Assembly: GCA_964036195.1 (NCBI GenBank)
Contig: OZ038459.1
Span: 19,837,206-19,901,205, forward strand
Direction: 5' to 3'
DNA: 64,000 nucleotides
DNA from: Sphaerolaimus hirsutus
Taxonomy: Eukaryota > Nematoda > Chromadorea > Monhysterida > Sphaerolaimidae
The notes under the pieces are model-generated. The model had not been told where the DNA came from. It saw nothing but the letters and a program-made list of their open reading frames with translations, and searched no databases. This document shows, in pieces, positions 57,226 to 64,000 of the stretch (positions are counted from its first letter, which is position 1; the number at the start of each line of letters is the position of its first letter). The position numbers were made by a program, and so were the translations under genes.

Positions 57226-60200
57226 TCACTCCTCCAATCTATATGCATACCACTGCTTATAAACCACATCTGTTTCAACTTCGACAGCATCTCTAAGCAA
57301 CTGCAAATTTGATCTGAGTGTCTTCACACCTGCTACCACTGGGATTGGTATGCCTTTGTGCAGGTATTTGTTAATTGAATCCTCAAAGTATGGCTTGGCC
57401 ATGCCTTCTATGAATTGGAATCCCTCCTCTTGTATGTCTCCAATGTTTGACTGCACTAGCTGTAATCGATTGAGGAATTTTCACTGGTTTACTAAAGAGC
57501 ATCAGAAGAAAAATGGAACACTTCCAAGGGACAGTCCCATGAAAAGTGTGTAGTAAAATGTCAAATGTCAATTGATGAAAGAAATGATTTTATTAGTGAA
57601 CTTTGTCATGTCTTGCAGTTTGACAAATTTCTGTGGCATTTTACATGACATTTCCCTTCACACAGTGCAGACTGCAACCTAGCTGCCAATTAACCTCAAT
57701 TTTGAATGTTTCTGCTTTTAGTGAGCCAGTAATTGCACTGTGCTGCATTGACAGCTGCAATCTGTTGTCCAATTTGACTGTACTTCTGACCAGCAGTTGA
57801 TTAGTGACATTCCAGGGGTGCAGATACAGGTCAGCTGTCAGATTCATGGCTAACTGGGCACCTGAAGGCACATAGTGCGTTTTTTGGATCATGCAGTAAG
57901 GTAAATTGTTTTTGATTGTGCATGTGCCACTCCCAGACCCTGTAAAAGACCCTGTAAAGTGTCAAAGACCCTGTAAAATGTCATGTGTCATGTAAAAGAC
58001 CCTGAATAGTGTCATGTGTATCCAAATCTTATTTGATCATATCCAAATTTGATTTCCATTTTACAGGGTCCTTGACACTTTACATGGTCTTTTCAAGGGT
58101 TTGGGTGTGCCCCCATGTGGGTACTTATGCTGCACCTTGATCTGTTGCTAAAGCCACTGGTGGGTCAGTTGTATACATTATTACATCAATGTAACTGTTT
58201 GGATAACTTTCTGTCAATTGTGGGATCACTGCACCAATGCACATTAGAAAACATTCCGTTGAGAGGTATGGCCCCATTGTGGCAGATGAGTCCTGAGATT
58301 TTTATGTAAAAATATAGAAAATTAATTATGATATGTATACATCCATGATAAAATTATGATGATCCATGATCCATAAAAATTACCTTATCCATGATGAATT
58401 TCAGTTTATTGTGCTTGTGTGCAGAATACAGGAAGGTGTTCAGAATGAAATCAGGGAGCACTCCCAGACCTTGTAAAAAGCCTTGTAAAATGTCAAATGT
58501 CATGCAAAGTGTCAAAAGTCATGGAAAATGCCCTGCAACATGGGAACTCGGTTCCATGACTTTTGACACTTTGCATGACATTTGACATTTTACAAGGCTT
58601 TTACAGGGTCTGGGAGTGGCACCAGTTGCCCAAAGAACAAGCATATGTGTTGTGTTCGCAGCACCATGTGGGGATGGCAAAAGTTTCGGTTCCAATGGTG
58701 TCCTTTCATTGGCATATGTAATCTGAAGTGTTAGTGTTGCTGGAAAATGTCAACATTTGTTACTGCAAATTTAAATGCCACTTACTTCAGCAAATAAATC
58801 TGTCTCTAGATAGTCTTCAGCAATCATTGGGTCTGATGTCATTGCATAGTTCAGGTAAAAATTGTCACCAAGTGATACATTTTGCGGCAATGTTCTCAAC
58901 TTTTCATTTGCATAGTCAACTGCAACACCTTGTACGGCATCGCACACCTTGTCATGCAGCAATGCTAAAATCGATTTATCATTTTGGTTGTAAAAACTTT
59001 TACAGGCCAATGCACACATTTAATTTACCCCTCCCCCAACTCACATTTGATCGTTTTTGAAATGGGTCCACTGAATAGATTCAAAATACTCGGTATAAGG
59101 CCCCCGCTAAATGTGACATCGATTCTGCCCAGTGAAGATGTGCAGTGGGTCAGCTTTACCTGTGGCAGTCCTGTTATTGTCCTGTTAACATAACCGCCCA
59201 CGGAAACAGACAAGTCGTGCGCCACGATGTTGATTGAACCATCCCCATATATTCTGAAGACTACTTTGTACCAGGCGTTCCAATCACCTAAATATTGCAA
59301 TCACAATGTTAGACGCTTAGAATGTCACAATGCAGTTTAGCTTAGATCACAATGTCACAATGTCACAAGCTTAGAAAAAATGCTTTGACAACGACAATGG
59401 TCATGCACAAAAGGTTTTCTACCAAAACTCAAAAATCTTTGAAAATTTATAGATACCATATTCCCCCGAAATACCTCCATTGATTAACACCCCCTAAAAA
59501 TTTGCACTCTGAAAAATAAACCCGGGGAGTATTTAGTGGAAATGCCTTTGACGCTTTTGAATTCACAGGAATAAGTGTCCATCAACCACCTACTGTTGAG
59601 GGAGATAAAAATAAACGATTTTGGTAAAATCAAATGTATTCAAAGCTGATGTATGTTTTCCAACTTTTTTGAAATTTCGGCTTTAGTGTATAGGTAGGCA
59701 CAACCAGAGTTGTCAAAAGTACCGAACTTTTGAAAGTATACGTAAACGGAAAGAATTTTTTTACTTGCCTCCTGTGTACCGGAAACATTAGTAAAAAACT
59801 TTTGTTGACTTTTATCGTGAGTGAACGTGCTTTTCCCCTGGCAAACGAAAATGTGAGTATTTTTGAGAAGAGCCACCCTAATTTTCATTAAAAACTACTA
59901 ATTTTTATTTTTGTTACCTTTTTAAGCGCTTTTTGGCTATGGTAAATATGAGCTTATAAATCCATTTTCGATTATTTTCCACTATTTTTCGCATTTTCGG
60001 ATCCTTTTTCCCTTCTATGCCTTCAAAAATCACCATAAAAGACTATCTGAAATACGTTTTCTGTACTCGAGTACTTTGAAAGAGTATACATAAAACTTTT
60101 TCAGAGGAAACGTAAATATATTTACTGTGTGTACTCGAGTATACGTATTTATCCAGTAAAAGTTATACATATTAAAACAACTATGCGCCCAACATGAACT

Positions 60201-62090
60201 TTTTACCTTCAATGACAACTGCGCCATCTGTTGCACTCCAAATGAACGTGTCCGGGGGTGTCAACTGGTAGGTGAATTTTGGCACATCTATGTGCGCCAA
60301 TTTTATATTTTTGACATAAATCTCTCCATGGCCAGGGCCGTCATCGATTTTCGCTCGCAGCGGTGGCAATTTCGCTGAATGCAACTCTGTTTTGACCAGG
60401 GGGCGGTCCCAAGCCCTGTAGAGTGTAAAGTAAAGTGACAAATGTAAAGTCAAATGCAAAGTCAAATGTCAAATTTAAAGTAAAGTGTCAAATGTAAAGT
60501 CAGGTGTCAATTGTCATGCAAAGTGTCAATCGTAAAGTCTAATGTAAAGTCAGGTGTCAATTGTCATGCAAAGTGTCAATCGTAAAGTCTAATGTAAAGT
60601 AAAGTGTCAATTGTGTATCCAAATATTCTTTTTCGTATCCAAATCTTATGTTTTTGTATCCAAATCTTATTTTTGCGCTATTAAATTTGGATACAAAAAT
60701 AATATTTGGATACACAATTGACACTTTACTTTACATTTGACTTTACATTTTTCACTTTGCATGACAATTAACATTTGACTTTGCATTTGACTTAGCATTT
60801 GACACTTTACTTTACACTTTACAGGGCTTGGGATTGCCACCAGATGTTCTCCAAGTCTTGATGCATAATCCAGGCCATGATTAGTTAGCCTCACTCTCAA
60901 ACCTGACGGTGTTTTGGGGATTATACTTTTTGACTGAATGGAACTTACATAATTTTTCAAGATCAGACATATTTATTTTCACACTGGTTATATTTACATT
61001 GTAAACAAATACATACATCTAAACACCTTCCCGGTCACGTCCGGCAGCCATTTTTTGATGTTACTTCTTATATCCTATCCCCAGTTCTAGAGCGCCCCAG
61101 AAGCTGAAAGTTGGGGGAGATATTGGCGCAACCCCCCTCTACTTCGCATGAATTGGGGGGGTCGCGGCGACCCCCCCAATTCATGCGAAGTAGAGGGGGG
61201 TTGCGACAATATCTCCCCCAACTTTCAGCCTCTGGGGCGCTCTAGAACTGGGGATAGGATATAAGAAGTAACATCAAAAAATGGCTGCCGGACGTGACCG
61301 GGAAGGTGTTTATAAGTAGAGTCACTATTCCGCAAGTGTAAATACCGTATATCCTTGAATAAGACCCCCCCTTGAATAATACCCCCCCCCCCCCTTGAAT
61401 AACACCCCCCTGTTGGCCAGGTGAGGAAAAAATAACGCCCCCCCCCTTGAATAACTCCCCCCTCTTGAATAAGTCCCCCCTCTGGGTAAAACGATCGATG
61501 AGCAACACACGAAAATGAAAACGAGACAAACAGAAAAATAAAGCATGTCTGGGCTGATTCATCGAATGCAATCGAATGAGGTTTGGTGTGTGAAACGACA
61601 AATACAAAAGAATGTTAGCCTATGATATTTTTAGGTTTAGATGATTGAACACGAATTTTAGGATGGATACGTTGTTTTGTTAGTGTTGAACTGGTCATTT
61701 TCTGCATTAGATGTGTTGACGGAATGCATACAAACAATGAATAAAGTGAAAGTTTTCCTGGAAGTTATGAGGAAAAAATAACTCCCCCCCTTGAATAGTA
61801 CCCCCCTTGAATAACTCCCCCCTCCAAAACCTCTGACGAAATAATAACGCCCCTGGGGTCTTATTCAAGGATATACGGTAGGTATTTAAGATACCTACAT
61901 AGAATAAATACAGATTTTACATTTTGTTATTCAAGCTTAAACTTCAAGCACAAGCAACAAATATTGTAATTTTAAAAAGCAAACCAGCAGGTGAAGCAGC
62001 TCTTGCAACATTTTCACTGAACACGTCAGCCTGTGCAAATATCCGTTGGAATATACAAAATGCCAGAAACAATACCAGTGTCAATCGCAT
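57226..62090 (-). CDS. BPI: BPI/LBP-family lipid-binding protein
   Basis: The family (BPI, LBP, CETP, PLTP) are secreted, boomerang-shaped proteins binding LPS or lipids. Exons: 62010-62090 (end uncertain), 60841-60933, 60207-60396, 59029-59287, 58786-58996, 58623-58722, 58384-58451, 58136-58292, 57695-57861, 57226-57459; about 519 aa. It starts with a signal peptide MRLTLVLFLAFCIF. GLRVRLTNHGLDYASRLGEH matches the first mature segment of BPI. TSSLGRIDVTFSGGLI and a conserved Cys pair follow, then LVQSNIGDIQEE and KGIPIPVVAGV, typical of the C-terminal barrel. Two introns (60397-60840 and 58452-58622) are single MITEs and end TG, not AG. The junction at about 59028-58997 needs a 32-nt intron and is doubtful. 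LPS binding is an inference from family. Confidence 0.88.
57924..58113 (+). mobile_element. GTGCCA/TGCCCC MITE in BPI-family intron 8
   Basis: GTGCCACTCCCAGACCCTG ... GGGTTTGGGTGTGCCCC with CAT on both sides (57921-57923, 58114-58116). It is antisense to the gene and lies within a larger GT-AG intron. Confidence 0.82.
58452..58622 (-). mobile_element. GTGCCA/TGCCCC MITE forming an entire BPI-family intron (GT-TG)
   Basis: On the - strand the exon ends ...GCAACTG, then GTGCCACTCCCAGACCC ... GGTCTGGGAGTGCTCC, CTG, then ATTTCATTCTG. Removing 171 nt from GT through CTG rebuilds codon GAT and the segment LWATDFILNTF, which aligns without gap to the LGLSDYFFNTA region of human BPI. CTG occurs on both sides as the TSD. 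No AG lies at the element edge. Confidence 0.85.
59705..60185. mobile_element. CAGAGTTGTC hAT-like MITE
   Basis: CAGAGTTGTCAAAAGTACC / TATTAAAACAACTATG; flanks GGCACAAC and CGCCCAAC agree at 6 of 8. Interior ACGTAAACG and TACTCGAGTA words as at 30380-30885. The right end is 21 bp from the end of BPI-family exon 3, beside its donor. Confidence 0.72.
60397..60840 (-). mobile_element. GTGGCA/CGCCCC MITE forming an entire BPI-family intron (GT-TG)
   Basis: On the - strand, GAACATCTG is followed by GTGGCAATCCCAAGCCCTG ... CAGGGCTTGGGACCGCCCC, CTG, then GTCAAAACAGAG. Excising 444 nt gives GLDYASRLGEHLVKTELHSA, gap-free against human BPI. Canonical AG sites nearby (CTACAG, AACAG) put the next exon out of frame. 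The interior is a palindrome of AAAGTGTCAAATGTA words. Confidence 0.86.
61022..61310. mobile_element. AACACCTTCCCGGTCA near-perfect palindrome
   Basis: Two arms of about 144 bp are inverse copies with only a few mismatches, meeting at GGGGGGTCGCGGCGACCCCC (near 61167). Ends AACACC/GGTGTT are flanked by TA. Such symmetry implies very recent origin or ongoing arm correction. BPI-family intron 1. Confidence 0.85.
61345..61878. mobile_element. CCGTATATCC TA-target MITE (unfilled relative of 37725-38692)
   Basis: CCGTATATCCTTGAATAAGAC / GTCTTATTCAAGGATATACGG with TA flanks. It is colinear with the beta-tubulin intron copy and preserves the empty TA (61668-61669) that is filled there by a 445-bp element. 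Confidence 0.93.
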
Positions 62091-62634
62091 GGCTGCTTAG
62101 AGCTGACAGATTTTAAAATCAAATTCTTGTCGCGGGAAAACCTGAAAACTTCCGTTTCTCGTGATAAGACAACAAAAAAGTGATTGCTAAAATTCGACCG
62201 GATGCGGTAACATTGCTGAAGCGAGCTTTTTATTCAAAATTTTATTATTCTTTCGGATGCGTCAGACTTCATAACGGGCTGGTTTTAGTGGGCCCACTTC
62301 GATACACGGTGGACCATAGATCGCGTTACATTTTTTATTGACATATTTACATTAATTCACAGTGTTTACACATTTACATCTAAAACAAAACATGCACAGA
62401 ATAATTTACGAAAGTATCCTTGAACGATTCTGGTATGTAAATACAGTTAGGACTGCAAAAAACTAGTGATTATCTGCTGTTTTGATCTGTTGCCACAGAA
62501 ATCCTATACTAGAGAATTATGTTTACGTTTTAAAACCAACATCTGTCCAACCAGCATGGATTTTGTATGGAATGACTGTCAAAATTGTGAAAACATGTAA
62601 ATACAGAGTGAAATCCAGTGGACCACCCGACCAG
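62091..62634. promoter_or_regulatory. BPI-family 5' flank (promoter location inferred)
   Basis: Unique AT-rich sequence upstream of the BPI-family ATG on the - strand. No specific promoter element is claimed; position is the only basis. Confidence 0.3.
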
Positions 62635-62826
62635 GTGCCAATCCCAGACCCTGTAAAAAGCCCTGTAAAATGTCAAGTGTCATGCAAAATGTCAAATGCC
62701 ATGGAAAATGCCCTGAAAAATGGCAAACGTACGTTTGCCATTTTGCAGGGCATTTTCCACGACTTTTGACACTTTGCATAACATTTGACATTTTACAGGG
62801 TTTTTTACAAGGTCTGGGAGTGCCCC
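62635..62826 (+). mobile_element. GTGCCA/TGCCCC MITE, textbook copy
   Basis: GTGCCAATCCCAGACCCTG ... GGTCTGGGAGTGCCCC with CAG on both sides (62632-62634, 62827-62829). Near-perfect palindrome of CATTTTACA words centred on AAACGTACGTTT. Intergenic, so a good reference copy for the intron-forming family. Confidence 0.88.
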
Positions 62827-62829
62827 CAG

Positions 62830-64000
62830 AGGACTCAAACTTTTTTGTTCGACTCAAACTTTTATTTACCCTTAATTTAACTTTATTCCCTTTATTATTT
62901 GGTAAGGAAATGCGATGCAACCACCCTACATCTAATGCATATTAGACATGAAAGAAAACAACTGCGCGTCACAAGGCATTTTCAAGCGCCAACACCGGTA
63001 CCGTGTTATTTATGAGCCCATTAACGATGGCAAACTAAATATCTGAAAAAAGTTTTTTTGTTTTCAAATTTTTTTATTAGAGTGTGTTTTCTAATTTTCA
63101 AATGTTTTTCGAATACACTATTTCCTCGAAATACCTCCATAAATATGGTAGTTTCAGGATTTTAGAATTTTGAACACTGGCATTACAATTTTTAATATTT
63201 TTGATACGTTCCAAACATATTGATTTGCTTTAAAAAGTCGATTTTTCCCATGGTGGACCATTTCTATTGTGTATAGCTAGAACATTTTGAGCATAAAAAT
63301 GTAAAAAATTGCTAAATGAAAGTGTTTTTCGATGTTAAGGTTTTGCTCTGATGACGAATGAAATTTTTTTCAAGCCATCGTAAAGCGGGAATTAGAGCTT
63401 AGATACCTATATTTGTCTTCCAAATAAATTGTCTGGTTGTTGTTAAGTATAAATCATAGAATTTAGTACTGAATGCCAATGTATTTATGTGGATAGGGAC
63501 TTTTTACTGAACGAGATCATTTTTACTAATGTTGAGATCATATTTATCCAATCGGAATTCAATGTAGAACGACATTTCGTCACATAACATCCAAGTAAAG
63601 AAAAAACGAAAATATATATACAGATATACATAAGTAAATATAAATTTAGCTTATTACATATTTACAAAAAATATACCGTATTACCTCCGATTGTAGGGAT
63701 ACCTCCAATAAATGGTACCCTTGAATAAAAGGTGCAAGTTTGGCTTTTTTGAACATACAAAATGAAAAATATTAATAGGCATACCTCAAATAGAACGTAT
63801 ACTCCGGTTACTTTACACCCTGCACGCGTGGTTCCCGCTGGAAGTGTGCCAACGATGGTTAACGCGTCCGAGTTTCATAAAAAGATGAGAAAGTTGATTG
63901 TTGTTATAATGTTATTCATTAACACATTCACATCGATGAATTTTTGTCATATTTTTACGGAAATCGCATAATCATTGGCACGCTTCCAACACGAGACATA
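62830..64000. other. Right edge of window, no gene seen
   Basis: It contains a left end of the TAACGATGGCAAA family at about 63019, a CCGTATTACCTCCGATTG end at 63675 and otherwise unique AT-rich DNA. Short ORFs show no recognisable domain. Confidence 0.5.

Overview
This is animal nuclear DNA. The genes are split by many introns, and one of them is a CDK4/6-type cyclin-dependent kinase, a metazoan family. Species cannot be fixed from the sequence; an invertebrate with a repeat-rich genome is the best description. Five conserved genes and a small triplicated gene family were reconstructed exon by exon. Reading phase matches at every junction used, apart from the doubtful ones flagged below.

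Layout. On the + strand, 1.2-9.9 kb holds the 3' part of Sec16, the COPII/ER-exit-site scaffold; its 5' end lies outside the window. It is followed by a complete CDK4/6 gene (11.2-15.6 kb, 7 exons, 339 aa). On the - strand, 18.7-32.1 kb holds three tandem copies of a two-exon gene for a small secreted eight-cysteine protein. A complete beta-tubulin gene (36.9-51.0 kb, 8 exons, 447 aa) follows on the - strand, with a first intron of about 7.7 kb. A complete adenylate kinase 1 gene (53.5-56.6 kb, + strand, 208 aa) converges on a BPI/LBP-family gene (57.2-62.1 kb, - strand, about 519 aa). A tRNA-Arg(UCU)-like gene lies at 52.2 kb.

Most of the remaining DNA is short non-autonomous DNA transposons (MITEs), many nested in one another. 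Target-site duplications (TSDs) can be read directly. One large group has hAT-like 8-bp TSDs and termini of the form YARNG (TAGGGTTGG, TAGTGATG, TAACGATGG, CAACGATGG, CAGGGACG, CAGAGTTG). A second has TA TSDs and CCGTATTTC ends. A third has a 3-bp, mostly CWG, target and GTGCCA/TGCCCC ends. Their interiors are long palindromes built from a few short words repeated over and over, and different interiors share the same termini.

The most interesting signal is the third group. In three places (Sec16 5080-5274; BPI gene 60397-60840 and 58452-58622) one such element is the entire intron, interrupting coding sequence exactly at its CAG or CTG target. One terminus supplies the GT donor and the other gives a C-rich tract running into the duplicated target. 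A CAG target yields a normal GT-AG intron; a CTG target appears to force GT-TG splicing. This looks like an active intron-creating transposon (introner). Filled and empty sites for other families occur within the window and show that insertion has been recent.

All products are housekeeping or secreted proteins with separate roles (secretion, cell cycle, cytoskeleton, nucleotide balance, lipid or LPS binding). Nothing suggests co-regulation or a gene cluster beyond the peptide triplication.
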